DNA from: Paraburkholderia ultramafica
GTDB taxonomy: Bacteria; Pseudomonadota; Gammaproteobacteria; Burkholderiales; Burkholderiaceae
Reading direction: 5' to 3'
NCBI RefSeq assembly: GCF_902859915.1
Contig: NZ_CADIKK010000023.1
Coordinates: 55,095 to 119,094 of the forward strand
DNA length: 64,000 nucleotides
Positions 27,098-36,186 of this stretch are shown here, one piece after another. A model generated the notes under the pieces. It saw nothing but the letters and a program-made list of their open reading frames with translations. It made no database searches and was not told the origin of the DNA. The first letter of the stretch is position 1. Every line of letters begins with the position of its first letter. The position numbers and the translations under genes were made by a program.

Positions 27098-30000
27098 TCA
27101 CTGCAATGCCATCGCCAGCACGCGCGCCACATGGATCGCATCGACGCCCGCGCCATCGTGAATCTGGTGCCGGCAACTCGTGCCGTCGGCGACCATCAGC
27201 GTGTTGCCGTCGATCTTGCGCACCGCCGGCAGCAGCGACAATTCCGCCATTGCCTGTGAGGTCACGTAGTGCTCGGCTTCGTAGCCGAAGCTGCCGGCCA
27301 TCCCGCAACACGACGACTCCACCGTCGACACCTTCAGCTCGGGAATCCACTTCAGCACGGTCTGCACGGGCGTAAACGCATCGAAGGCCTTTTGATGGCA
27401 ATGGCCATGCAGCAACGCCTGCTGCACGGCCAACGGCTTCAACGCAAGCTGCAAACGACCCGCCTTTTCCTCGCGCACCAGAAACTCTTCGAATAGAAAC
27501 GCCTGCTGCGAAAGCCGCTGCGCTTCTTCGCCAAAGCCGTAGTGCAGAAACTCATCGCGCAACGACAGCAGACAAGACGGTTCCAACCCGACAATCGGCA
27601 CGCCCCGCTCCACGAACGGCTTGAACAGATCGAGCATGCGCCGCGCTTCCTGCTTCGCTAAGTCGACCAGACCCGCCGCGAGGAACGTGCGGCCGCAACA
27701 TACCGGCCGCTCGCCCTGGCGCGTATTGAAGCGCACCGTATAGCCCGCGGCCTCCAGCACCTGCTGCGCGGCGCGCGCGTTATCCGGCTCCATGTTGTTG
27801 TTGAACGTGTCGACGAACAGCAGCACTTCTTTCAGCGCGTCGCTTTCAGCCGGTCCGGCAGCCGCTTTGCCCGCCACGGCGCCCGACAGAAACGACTTCC
27901 TGAAGCGCGGCAAACTGCGTTCAGGCGCAAAGCCCACGGCTCGCTTGAACCACGCCGACAACACCGGCACGTTGTCCGCCAGCGCCAGCAGGCCCGGCAT
28001 GCGGCTCGCGGTGGCGGCATAGCGCGGCATGAAGGCGACCAGCCTGTCACGCAGACTCAAGCCATGCCGTTTGACGCGCGCCGCCCGCGCCTCGATCTTG
28101 AACTTCGCCATGTCGACGCCGGTCGGGCAATCGCGCTTGCAGCCCTTGCACGACACGCAGAGATCGAGCGTGTCCTTGACGTCGTCGCTCGCCAGTCCGG
28201 CTTCGCCGAGCTGACCCGAGATCGCGAGGCGCAACGTATTCGCGCGTCCGCGCGTGACGTGCTGCTCGTCCTTCGTCACGCGATAGCTCGGGCACATCGT
28301 GCCGGCGTCGAACTTGCGGCAGTGGCCGTTGTTGTTGCACATCTCGACGGCCTTCGCGAGCCCGCCGGACAGATCGTTGCCGCTGCCCGGCAACGTCTGC
28401 TCGCCGGTCAACGGATCGCGTTCGACGTTCCATGCCGACCAGTCGAGCGCCGTGTCGATCCGCTGTTCCTTGTAGCCCGGCGCAAAGCGGAAGTTGCGCG
28501 CGTCGTCCATCTTCGGCGGACGCACAATCTTGTCAGGATTGAAGCGGTTGTCCGGATCGAACAGCGCCTTGATTTCAGCGAACGCCTGATTCAGCCGCGG
28601 CCCGTATTGCCACGCGACCCACTCGCCGCGGCACAGCCCGTCGCCGTGTTCGCCCGAATAGGCGCCCTTGTATTCGCGCACGAGTGCCGCCGCTTCGTCG
28701 GCGATCGCGCGCATCTTCACCGCGCCGTCGCGCCGCATGTCGAGAATCGGCCGCACGTGCAGCGTGCCGACGCTCGCATGCGCATACCAGGTGCCTTCGG
28801 TGCCGTGCCGATGAAACACGTCGGTCAGACGGCTCGTGTAGTCGTCCAGATGTTCGAGCGGCACCGCGCAATCTTCAATGAAGGAGACCGGCTTGCCGTC
28901 GCCCTTCATGCTCATCATGATGTTGAGCCCGGCTTTGCGGACCTCCCACAACGCCTTCTGCTCGTTCGCGTCCGGCATCTCGACGACCGAGCCGGGCAAG
29001 CCGAGGTCGGCCATCAGTTCCGTGAGTTGTCTGAGCGACGCGAGCTGCGCGTCGCGGTCCTCACCCGCGAACTCCACCAGCAGGATCGCTTGCGGCTCGC
29101 CGACCAGGGCACGGCCGATCACCGGACGAAACGCGGGATTGCTCATCGCCAGATCGATCATCGTGCGATCGACCAGCTCCACCGCCACCGGATTCAGCTT
29201 GACGATGTGCTGCGTCAGCGCCATCGACTGCCGGAACGTCGGGAAGTTGACCACGCCGAGCGTTTTATGCGCGGGCAGCGGCGCGAGCTTGAGGGTCAAT
29301 TGCCGGCTGAACGCGAGCGTGCCCTCCGAGCCGACCAGCAGGTGCGCGAGATTCGCGCTGCCGTCGTCGGTATAAGCGCGCGGGTTCTGGCAATCGAACA
29401 AGTCGATGTTGTAGCCCGCCACGCGCCGCAAGACCTTCGGCACGCGCGCGACGATTTCGTCGCGCTCGCGTTGAGCGATCTGCGTCACGCCCGCGAGTAT
29501 CTGCTGCAGGCGCGCGCCTTGCAGCGTCTCGCGTAGCGACGCGAAGCGCGCTTCGCTGCCGTCGGCGAGAATCGCGTCGATCGCCTCGACGTTGTGCACC
29601 ATGTTGCCGTATTCGATCGAGCGCGACCCGCACGAGTTGTTGCCGGCCATCCCGCCGATCGTGCACTGCGCGGCCGTCGACACGTCCACCGGAAACCACA
29701 GGCCGTGCGGCTTGAGCCACGCGTTCAGATGATCCAGCACGACGCCGGGCTCGACCGCCACCGTGCGCGCGTCGGCATCGAACGCGACGATGTTGTTCAG
29801 CCACTTGCTCGTGTCGATCACCAGCGCTTCGCCGACCGTCTGCCCGCATTGGCTGGTGCCCGCGCCGCGCGCGAGCAGCGGCACGTTCTCGCTGCGGGCG
29901 ATTTCCAGCGCGATGCGCAGATCGTCCTGATCGCGCGGCACCACCACGCCGATCGGCGTGATCTGATAGATCGACGCATCGGTCGCGTAACGGCCGCGGC

Positions 30001-30130
30001 TCGCCGTATTGAACAACACGTCGCCGCGCAGCGACTTGCGCAAGTGCTGCGCGAGCGGACTCGTCAGACGCGCGGCGGACGGCGCCAGATAAATCGGCTG
30101 GACGAGTAAAGCGGAAGTCGGGTTCGTCAT
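27098..30130 (-). CDS. FAD-linked / Fe-S D-2-hydroxyacid dehydrogenase (YdiJ-like)
   Basis: 1010 residues, close to E. coli YdiJ. An FAD-binding type 4 domain (about 55-240: ARGAGTSQCGQTVG, GGMAGNNSCGSRSIEYG), a flavin oxidase C-domain (to about 530), a 4Fe-4S ferredoxin-like region with LCVSCKGCKRDCPTGVDM, and two C-terminal CCG (heterodisulfide-reductase-type) motifs (CCGRTFLAAG, SSCCGMAGSFGYE) are in the family order. Such enzymes oxidise D-2-hydroxyacids (D-lactate, D-2-hydroxyglutarate) and pass electrons to the respiratory chain. It is the last gene of the GntR-linked operon, 42 nt after the hydratase. Confidence 0.92.
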   Translation of the reverse strand: MTNPTSALLVQPIYLAPSAARLTSPLAQHLRKSLRGDVLFNTASRGRYATDASIYQITPIGVVVPRDQDDLRIALEIARSENVPLLARGAGTSQCGQTVGEALVIDTSKWLNNIVAFDADARTVAVEPGVVLDHLNAWLKPHGLWFPVDVSTAAQCTIGGMAGNNSCGSRSIEYGNMVHNVEAIDAILADGSEARFASLRETLQGARLQQILAGVTQIAQRERDEIVARVPKVLRRVAGYNIDLFDCQNPRAYTDDGSANLAHLLVGSEGTLAFSRQLTLKLAPLPAHKTLGVVNFPTFRQSMALTQHIVKLNPVAVELVDRTMIDLAMSNPAFRPVIGRALVGEPQAILLVEFAGEDRDAQLASLRQLTELMADLGLPGSVVEMPDANEQKALWEVRKAGLNIMMSMKGDGKPVSFIEDCAVPLEHLDDYTSRLTDVFHRHGTEGTWYAHASVGTLHVRPILDMRRDGAVKMRAIADEAAALVREYKGAYSGEHGDGLCRGEWVAWQYGPRLNQAFAEIKALFDPDNRFNPDKIVRPPKMDDARNFRFAPGYKEQRIDTALDWSAWNVERDPLTGEQTLPGSGNDLSGGLAKAVEMCNNNGHCRKFDAGTMCPSYRVTKDEQHVTRGRANTLRLAISGQLGEAGLASDDVKDTLDLCVSCKGCKRDCPTGVDMAKFKIEARAARVKRHGLSLRDRLVAFMPRYAATASRMPGLLALADNVPVLSAWFKRAVGFAPERSLPRFRKSFLSGAVAGKAAAGPAESDALKEVLLFVDTFNNNMEPDNARAAQQVLEAAGYTVRFNTRQGERPVCCGRTFLAAGLVDLAKQEARRMLDLFKPFVERGVPIVGLEPSCLLSLRDEFLHYGFGEEAQRLSQQAFLFEEFLVREEKAGRLQLALKPLAVQQALLHGHCHQKAFDAFTPVQTVLKWIPELKVSTVESSCCGMAGSFGYEAEHYVTSQAMAELSLLPAVRKIDGNTLMVADGTSCRHQIHDGAGVDAIHVARVLAMALQ

Positions 30131-30172
30131 ATCGTCGGTCGGTGGGAAAGCTGCGAAAGCGGGTGAAGCCGG

Positions 30173-30931
30173 TTAGTACAACGTCACGCTGACCGGCGCG
30201 AGCCCTTCGATGCGGCCGCTCGCCGTGCCCGCCTTGCGCGGAAAAAACATGCCGCTGTACGAACCCGTGGTGACGACCATCTCCGGCGTCACCGCGATGC
30301 CGCGCGAACTCGCGTGATTGACGAGCCACGTCAGCAGACGCCGCGGATCGCCGGCCGGATTGGCGGGCGCCACTTCGACCACGTCGTGACCGTCGAAACT
30401 GAAACGCAACGACGGCGCGACGAACGGAAAGTCCTCGCGATACGGCATGAATTCGCCGACGATCAGCGCACCGTGATTCTGCAGGTCCGCGAGCTGCGCG
30501 AGCTTGTCGATGTCGGGCCACGCGGAGTACCGGCTCGAAACGATTTCGATTGTCGCGCCGATCGAACCGATGCCCGCCTTCACTTCGTCTTCGCTATAAG
30601 GCGTGGTGGAAGGGTCGAAGCGGCGGCCGAAGCGAAACGCGATTTCCAGTTCGAGCCCGAGCGGCGCGAAGCCTGCACGCGCCAGACGCGCGCCGTCGGC
30701 GTGCAGATCGATGTTGGGCAACGGCGCGCCCTGGATCGGGCCGCTCGCGGTCTTCGCGCCGATCTTCCAGCCGCCGATCCGCGCGCCGCAGACGTTCAGG
30801 ATTTCGTGCTGGATCGCGTACGCCGCGCTGGCGTCGGCGGGCGTTTGCTCCGGCGGCAACGTATCGAGCGTGAGTCGATCGCGGCGTGCATCGGCAAGAC
30901 GCCGGCTCAGTGATGTAGTCATGTCTTTCAT
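30173..30931 (-). CDS. 2-keto-4-pentenoate hydratase / FAH-superfamily protein
   Basis: 252 residues with the fumarylacetoacetase-like fold. LGLELEIAFRF supplies the metal-binding E-x-E, GGWKIGAKTASG is the conserved N-terminal segment, and VVTTGSYSGMFFPRKAG resembles the usual TGS-containing C-terminal motif. Family members hydrate 2-hydroxypenta-2,4-dienoate or decarboxylate related oxo-acids with Mg2+. It lies between an MFS transporter (30 nt gap) and the FAD/Fe-S dehydrogenase in a catabolic operon. Confidence 0.85.
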   Translation of the reverse strand: MKDMTTSLSRRLADARRDRLTLDTLPPEQTPADASAAYAIQHEILNVCGARIGGWKIGAKTASGPIQGAPLPNIDLHADGARLARAGFAPLGLELEIAFRFGRRFDPSTTPYSEDEVKAGIGSIGATIEIVSSRYSAWPDIDKLAQLADLQNHGALIVGEFMPYREDFPFVAPSLRFSFDGHDVVEVAPANPAGDPRRLLTWLVNHASSRGIAVTPEMVVTTGSYSGMFFPRKAGTASGRIEGLAPVSVTLY

Positions 30932-30961
30932 CGCGAACAGAGAGAGAACCGTGCTTTGCGC

Positions 30962-32248
30962 TTACACGCCCATACGGGTGGGCACCTGCGCGCCGTCCGC
31001 CGGATCGAGCGCGAACTGGCTTTCCGGCTGCATGCGAAACGCGAGCACCACGCCGATGCCCATCAACAGCATGCTGCCGACGAACGGCAAATCCCAGTTG
31101 CCGAAGTAGTCGATCAGAAAACCGCCGACCACCGGCGAGATGATCGCGGCCAGTGCCGAGCCGGTGTTCATCATGCCGCTCGCGGTGCCCGCGAAGTCCG
31201 GCGCGATATCCATCGGGATCGCCCACATCGGGCCGATCGTCATCTCGGCGAAGAAGAAGCCCGACGCGAGACACGCAATCGACAGAGCGAGGTTGTGCGT
31301 GAACATCAGCGGAATCAGCGAGAGCAGGCAGAAGAACATGCAGATCGACACCATCCAGCTGCGCGCGCGTTTCAAACTACCGGTGCGCTTGAAGATCCAG
31401 TCGGTCACGAGGCCGCCGAGCGTATCGCCAAGCACGCCGGCGAAGAACACCACGGAAGCGAAGATCGCCGACTTCTGCAGTTGCAGGTGATGGTTGTGCA
31501 GGAAGTACAGCGGAATCCAGCTCAGGAACAGCCACAGCGTCCAGCCGTAACAGAAGTACACGACCGTGACCGGCGCCATGCGGCGAAACAGTTTGCTCCA
31601 TGGCACGCCGGCCGCTTTCGGCTTCGGCATGGGCAGCACGGCGAGTTCTTCGGGCGTGATGCGCGGATGATCTTTCGGATGTTCGGTGAAGGTGACCGCC
31701 CACACGGCGACCCACAACAGGCTGAGCGCGCCGCAGATGTAGAACGATTCACGCCAGCCCCAGTTCGCCATCACCAGCACGATCAGCGCGGGCGCAACGG
31801 CGTTGCCGACACGCGACGCCGCATGCGTGATGCCCTGCGCGAAGCCGCGCTTGTCCTTCGCGACCCAGCGCGCCATCGCGGAGGTCGCGGCGGGGAACGT
31901 GGCGCCTTCGCCGAAACCGAGCAGCAAGCGCGCGGCCAGCAACGAGGCCAGCCCGCCGGCCATGCCGGTCAGCAAGGTGGCGACGCCCCAGATCGCGCCG
32001 CAGAACAGCAGCGTGCGTCTCGCGCCGAAGCGATCGCTCACCCACCCGCCCATCACCTGGAAGATCAGATACGGATACGCGAAAGCCGAGAACACGAGGC
32101 CGACCTGCGTATGCGAGAGTTGGAATTCCTTGCCGAAGCCTGCCGCCGCGGTGCTGACGTTGACGCGGTCGAGGTAAGTGATGAAGTACATGACGCATAG
32201 CATCACTAGAACGATACTGGTCGCACTGGTCAAACGAAACCGCTTCAT
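30962..32248 (-). CDS. MFS transporter, anion:cation symporter (ACS) type
   Basis: 428 residues with 12 membrane helices. The start MKRFRLTSATSIVLVMLCVM at 32248 follows GGAGAGAGA. The motif GGWVSDRFGARRTLL is the MFS loop 2-3 signature, and TYLDRVNVSTAA in helix 1 is typical of ACS members (glucarate, phthalate and hydroxyphenylacetate carriers). It probably imports the organic acid used by the neighbouring enzymes. It lies 229 nt downstream of the aminotransferase gene, with a GCCGGGCG/CGCCCGGC hairpin at 32453-32472 in between. Confidence 0.9.
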   Translation of the reverse strand: MKRFRLTSATSIVLVMLCVMYFITYLDRVNVSTAAAGFGKEFQLSHTQVGLVFSAFAYPYLIFQVMGGWVSDRFGARRTLLFCGAIWGVATLLTGMAGGLASLLAARLLLGFGEGATFPAATSAMARWVAKDKRGFAQGITHAASRVGNAVAPALIVLVMANWGWRESFYICGALSLLWVAVWAVTFTEHPKDHPRITPEELAVLPMPKPKAAGVPWSKLFRRMAPVTVVYFCYGWTLWLFLSWIPLYFLHNHHLQLQKSAIFASVVFFAGVLGDTLGGLVTDWIFKRTGSLKRARSWMVSICMFFCLLSLIPLMFTHNLALSIACLASGFFFAEMTIGPMWAIPMDIAPDFAGTASGMMNTGSALAAIISPVVGGFLIDYFGNWDLPFVGSMLLMGIGVVLAFRMQPESQFALDPADGAQVPTRMGV

Positions 32249-32477
32249 CGTCTCTCTCCATTGCATGTGTCGACGGCGCGCCTGAAATGGCGCGCTACGT
32301 CGTTGACCATCAGCGGCACACGCTGCTGCGGACAAACTGCATGTTGTTCGGACCGCGTTCTATGCGCGGTTTCTTGAGGGAAGTGCTCCCCGCCCTCCCT
32401 TGCTCCCTTTTTGCTTTTTTTTAATGCGGACCGCTTGGCGCTCGCTGTTCAGGCCGGGCGATTGCGCCCGGCGCGCT

Positions 32478-33698
32478 TCAGGCCGCGGCCTTCAGACCCG
32501 AGGCTTTGGCCGGCTGGCTCAACCACTCCATAGCGGCAGGCAAACCACTTTCCTTGAGCGGCACACCCGCGAGCCGCAAACCCATTTCGCAGCCGGCCAG
32601 CGTGGCCAGCAGCATCAGATCGTTGCAATCGCCCAGATGGCCGATGCGGAACATTCGGCCTTTCATCTTGCCGAGGCCCGTGCCGAGCGACATGTCGAAG
32701 CGTTCGTAGATGATCTTGCGCACCGCGTCGGCGTCGACGCCGTCGGGCATCATCACGCCGGTGAGCACCGGGCTATACACGGCCGGGTCCGCGCATTGAA
32801 TCTCGAGACCCCACGCGCGCACCGCACGGCGGGTTGCCTCGGCGAGACGCTCGTGACGGGCGAACACGTTGTCGAGCCCTTCGCCGAGAATCATCTCCAG
32901 CGCTTCGGACAGCCCGTAGAGCAGGTTCGTGTTCGGCGTGTACGGCCAGTAGCCGGTCTTGTTCATCTCGACGATGTCGGTCCAGTCCCAGAAGCTGCGC
33001 GGCAGTTTCGCGTGCTTGCTGGCGACCAGCGCTTTCGGCGAGATCGCGTTGAAGCTGATGCCCGGCGGCAGCATCAAGCCCTTTTGCGAGCCCGACACGG
33101 TCACGTCGACGCCCCATTCGTCGTGACGATAGTCGGCGCACGCGAGGCCCGAGATCGTGTCGACCAGCAGTAGCGCCGGGTGGCCCGCGGCGTCAATCGC
33201 ACGGCGCACGGCGGCGATATCCGATGTGACGCCCGTCGAGGTTTCGTTGTGCACCACGCACACCGCCTTGATCGCGTGTTGCGTGTCGGCGCGCAAACGC
33301 TCTTCGATCATCTGCGGCTGAACCCCGCGCCGCCAGCCTTCAATGCCTGGCAGACCAAGGAACTCCGGCTTAAGGCCGAGGCTTTCCGCCATCTTTTTCC
33401 ACAGCGTCGCGAAGTGGCCGGTCTCGAACATCAGCACCTGATCGCCGGGGCTCAGCGTGTTGGACAGCGCCGCTTCCCACGCGCCTGTGCCGGAGGCCGG
33501 ATAAATCACCACGGGCTGCTGCGTCTTGAAGATCTTCTTGATGCCGTCGAGCACCTTCAGACCGAGTTCGCCGAACTCCGGACCACGGTGATCGATGGTC
33601 GGATAGCTCATCGCGCGAAGGATGCGGTCGGGCACCGGGCTCGGACCCGGGATCTGCAGAAAGTGGCGGCCAGCGGGATGAAAGTCTAGTTTGAGCAT
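32478..33698 (-). CDS. Class V PLP-dependent aminotransferase (serine-glyoxylate / alanine-glyoxylate type)
   Basis: 406 residues from ATG 33698 behind GGAGGA. PLP lysine lies in VSGSQKGLMLPPG (about residue 195). VVIYPASGTGAWEAALSNTLSPGDQ and VDTISGLACADYRHDEWGVDV fit the serine-glyoxylate, alanine-glyoxylate and 2-aminoethylphosphonate aminotransferase group. It would move an amino group between a small amino acid and glyoxylate or pyruvate. It is the first gene of the operon divergent from the GntR regulator, and its promoter region carries an 18-bp sequence shared with that regulator gene. Confidence 0.9.
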   Translation of the reverse strand: MLKLDFHPAGRHFLQIPGPSPVPDRILRAMSYPTIDHRGPEFGELGLKVLDGIKKIFKTQQPVVIYPASGTGAWEAALSNTLSPGDQVLMFETGHFATLWKKMAESLGLKPEFLGLPGIEGWRRGVQPQMIEERLRADTQHAIKAVCVVHNETSTGVTSDIAAVRRAIDAAGHPALLLVDTISGLACADYRHDEWGVDVTVSGSQKGLMLPPGISFNAISPKALVASKHAKLPRSFWDWTDIVEMNKTGYWPYTPNTNLLYGLSEALEMILGEGLDNVFARHERLAEATRRAVRAWGLEIQCADPAVYSPVLTGVMMPDGVDADAVRKIIYERFDMSLGTGLGKMKGRMFRIGHLGDCNDLMLLATLAGCEMGLRLAGVPLKESGLPAAMEWLSQPAKASGLKAAA

Positions 33699-33713
33699 TG
33701 GGTTCCTCCGATT

Positions 33714-33731
33714 GAATTTTGCATTCAAAAA
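33714..33731 (-). promoter_or_regulatory. Putative GntR operator at the aminotransferase promoter
   Basis: TTTTTGAATGCAAAATTC on the minus strand, just upstream of the aminotransferase Shine-Dalgarno. It matches the site at 33852-33869 in 17 of 18 positions, in opposite orientation. Confidence 0.7.
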
Positions 33732-33851
33732 ACTATATCAGACGAAGTGCGACGCTCCCAAGCCGAAAATTGCGCGCTGGGACCAGTGTTTACCCGCGCT
33801 ATTAACTAATCTTTCGGCTTCCGATAAAATCTGATTCATGCGATTTGAGGG

Positions 33852-33869
33852 TTTTTGTATGCAAAATTC
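33852..33869 (+). promoter_or_regulatory. Putative GntR autoregulatory operator
   Basis: TTTTTGTATGCAAAATTC on the plus strand overlaps the proposed start codon (ATG 33859) of the regulator. It is paired with the site at 33714-33731, one base different. Binding would repress both divergent units. Confidence 0.7.
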
Positions 33870-34584
33870 GGATTTCAATGCGGGTGTGGCCGCTTCCCCG
33901 CTGATGCCGAAGGTCGAGCGCCAGCGCTTGCACGACACGGTGGTCGAGCACATTCGCCGCTTTATCGTCGAAGGGGTGCTGGAGCCGGGCAAGAAACTGA
34001 ATGAGCGGGAGTTGTGCGAGACGCTTGGCATCTCGCGCACGCCGTTGCGCGAAGCGCTGAAGGTGCTGGCCGCCGAAGGGCTGATCGAGATTTCGCCGAA
34101 TCGTGGCGCGTCGGTGTCGAAGATGTCGGAGGCGGAGCTGCGCGAGACCTTCGAACTGATGAGCGGTCTCGAAGCGTTCTCCGGTGAGCTGGCGGCGGAA
34201 CGGATGACCGCGGCCGAGCTTGCCGAGATCAAGGCGCTGCACTACGCGATGCTCGCGTGCCGCACGCAAAACGATCTGCCTGGGTACTACAGCCGCAACC
34301 AGGCGATCCACGACAAGATCAATGAGGCAGCGAGGAATTCAGCGCTGCGGCAGATGTATATCGCGGTGAACCGGCGCTTGCAGGCGCTCAGGTTCCGCTC
34401 GAACTTCCAGATCCCCAAGTGGGACAGCGCGATTCACGATCACGACGAGATGTTGAAGGCGCTCGAAGCGCGCGATGGCAAGAAGCTGAGCGCGATTCTT
34501 CGGCAGCATCTGCTCGATAAACGCGATGCGGTCTTGCAGGTGCAGTCGCAGGAAGCGGCGGCGGGGGCGCAGTTGAAGACTTGA
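33859..34584 (+). CDS. GntR-family regulator, FadR/FCD subfamily
   Basis: 241 residues from ATG 33859, which has GAGGG 8 nt upstream. An in-frame ATG at 33838 lacks a ribosome binding site. Winged-helix HTH (about 25-90) includes GKKLNERELCETLGISRTPLREALKVLAAEGLI. The C-terminal FCD effector domain (about 100-225) carries probable metal/ligand His residues (IHDKINEAA, IHDHDEML). It likely represses the divergent aminotransferase-MFS-hydratase-dehydrogenase operon and itself, responding to a carboxylate intermediate. Confidence 0.93.
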   Translation: MQNSDFNAGVAASPLMPKVERQRLHDTVVEHIRRFIVEGVLEPGKKLNERELCETLGISRTPLREALKVLAAEGLIEISPNRGASVSKMSEAELRETFELMSGLEAFSGELAAERMTAAELAEIKALHYAMLACRTQNDLPGYYSRNQAIHDKINEAARNSALRQMYIAVNRRLQALRFRSNFQIPKWDSAIHDHDEMLKALEARDGKKLSAILRQHLLDKRDAVLQVQSQEAAAGAQLKT

Positions 34585-34919
34585 GGGGGCTGAGCGCGGG
34601 TTACCTCTTCCGAATGCGCCCCAAGGGTAAAAACTTGTCCACCTAAAATGTTGGCAAGCCTGTGGACAACCTTCTCATATGCCCGCCAAGTGGTTGATAC
34701 AGCAGCAATATCGTCGCGCGGTTCATGCGTAAGCATCGGTCACCGGCACGCAGTCGGCCGCGCGGAAAAGCTCGCTTAACAAGGAGGCCATATGAGTGAT
34801 CTGCCATAGAAATCTGGGGCAGAAATGAGTATGAGTGGAGTGGCCGTACCTGAAAACGTCCAACCATATCGTCGCGCTCACCGGACATCGTTCGGCCAAG
34901 TTACCCGATCAATCGGCGA
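34585..34919. other. Left edge of the Rhs island: direct repeat and an orphan gene start
   Basis: No intact gene. Holds the left copy of the island-flanking repeat (34654-34704). A strong Shine-Dalgarno (AAGGAGG) lies before ATG 34792, but that frame stops after five codons (MSDLP), consistent with a gene start cut off by rearrangement. Positions about 34840-34919 resemble 36110-36186, the segment downstream of another immunity copy. Confidence 0.5.
34654..34704. repeat. Island-flanking imperfect direct repeat, left copy
   Basis: Begins GCAAGCCTGTGGACAAC, identical for 17 nt with 39457-39473, then continues with about 75% identity (shared GCCAAGTG, TTGAT). The two copies bracket the lower-GC Rhs region. 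Confidence 0.6.
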
Positions 34920-35195
34920 TTACTCTTCTGACGACTTGTCGATTGGATGCTGAGTAACATAGAGGCACCGTTTGATACCAGGCCGTCCCGCTGCAATGAC
35001 ATTGAGCATTGCGACGCCTAACTGTCGCGCCAGTTCGTCATCGAACTCGAAATTGTCGTCGTCCAGAAAAAACGGCACCTCCATAGTTCCAGCCACAACG
35101 GGAGCCAACCTAGCTGAATCCACAGCCTGCATAGTCAGTTGTTGAGGATTTTCGGTGTAGGTCAGAACTACGGAATACGGCGGATGATTAACCAT
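34920..35195 (-). CDS. Putative Rhs immunity protein, paralogue 4
   Basis: 91 residues, MVNHPPYSVVLTYTENPQQL..., acidic, no signal peptide. It belongs to the four-member family of this island with shared features HPPYSVVLTY, AVDSARLAPVVAG, LDDDNFEFDDELARQLG and a C-terminal IDKSSEE-like end. Its start overlaps a stop codon that ends a toxin-tail remnant (VYRQCRRY). An immunity role is inferred from position after toxin tails; no named family is recognised. Confidence 0.7.
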   Translation of the reverse strand: MVNHPPYSVVLTYTENPQQLTMQAVDSARLAPVVAGTMEVPFFLDDDNFEFDDELARQLGVAMLNVIAAGRPGIKRCLYVTQHPIDKSSEE

Positions 35196-35458
35196 TAATA
35201 CCTTCTGCACTGTCGATATACGAAAATGGCAGAGGCTCTCCCTGCCGCCCTTTCTCATCACATCTCTGGAACTCGTTATTTCGATGTTCTGATGCCCGGC
35301 CTATTTGAGGCCGCCTGGTATAGAACATCCCCGTGGTGTCCGAATAGCCTTCCGTCATACCACGTTGCTCATCTTTCATGTAATAGAATCCATCATCCGA
35401 TTTCGCGAGGGTGAGATCAGGTTTCCTGATACAACCCACGCCCACGCCGCTCAACTTG
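35195..35458 (-). pseudogene. Rhs remnant C: core fragment plus eroded toxin tail
   Basis: 35317-35458 is a 142-bp copy of the rhs segment at 38625-38765, encoding DGFYYMKDEQRGMTEGYSD like the intact DGFYYLKDEQRGTTEGYSD. Sequence then diverges, and 35195-35240 reads ASAIFVYRQCRRY followed by TAA, a worn copy of the toxin tail (CKQQAFQNYQSCRGY). The remnant is fused directly to immunity paralogue 4. Confidence 0.75.
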
Positions 35459-35544
35459 CAATAAAATGACGCCCGTATAAGCGGGCGTATGAAGAAAGCG
35501 ACACAGTAAAAATGCGTCAATCAGGCAGTTACTGTCCTGACGGC

Positions 35545-35805
35545 CTATTGACCCGGGGGCGGCGTAAGCGTCATGTACTGCTTGATGTCAGGCTGACCCA
35601 GCGCGATCATATTTAACATCGTCGCTCCAAGCCCGTGCGCGAATTCATCGTCAATCTTGAAATCCTGTGTTTCCAACGGAATCGGTACTGCGAATTTTCC
35701 GGCCATGACTGGTTCCAGCATGGCGCGATCAATAGTCTGCAATGCAAACTCCTGACGATCCTCCAAGTAGGTCAGAACAACACAGTACGGCGGATGATTA
35801 GCCAT
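35545..35805 (-). CDS. Putative Rhs immunity protein, paralogue 3
   Basis: 86 residues, MANHPPYCVVLTYLEDRQEF..., sharing HPPYxVVLTYxEDRQE, IDRAMLEPVMAG, KIDDEFAHGLG and IALGQPDIKQYM with its neighbours. ATG 35805 overlaps the TGA of toxin-tail remnant B by one base. The C-terminus (LTPPPGQ) is shorter than in the other three copies. Confidence 0.7.
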   Translation of the reverse strand: MANHPPYCVVLTYLEDRQEFALQTIDRAMLEPVMAGKFAVPIPLETQDFKIDDEFAHGLGATMLNMIALGQPDIKQYMTLTPPPGQ

Positions 35806-36092
35806 CAATAACCTCTACATGATTGGTAATTCTGAAATGCCTTCTGCTTACACAAGGCAGCCAACCTCTCGCCCCCCCGGGCGAAAGCAACCGCACTGCC
35901 TGTGATTTCACGCCAGTGATCGCCTTCAGCGCGGGCTATGCAGTACAGGCGTGAAGTGGGAACAGACCAGATAGAATGACGCCCGCGTTGAGCGGGCACA
36001 TAAAAAGGAAACGGCGCTAGACGGAGACCGCCGCATTCCGAGGTACACAGCGGAGTCCATCACATTCGGACGAGGGTCGGATAAGGAACCGG
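35805..36092 (-). pseudogene. Rhs toxin-tail remnant B
   Basis: The last residues, AALCKQKAFQNYQSCRGY, are nearly identical to the end of the intact toxin (VALCKQQAFQNYQSCRGY). About 36071-36092 still encodes VPYPTLV as in the intact toxin, but the frames in between are broken. It ends in a TGA overlapping the start of immunity paralogue 3. Confidence 0.75.
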
Positions 36093-36186
36093 CTAAAGTT
36101 CCCACTTGTTGCCATACCTACAAACGTCGACCATACCATCGCGCTCGCCGAACATCGTTCGGTCAAGTTACCGGACCAATGAGCAA

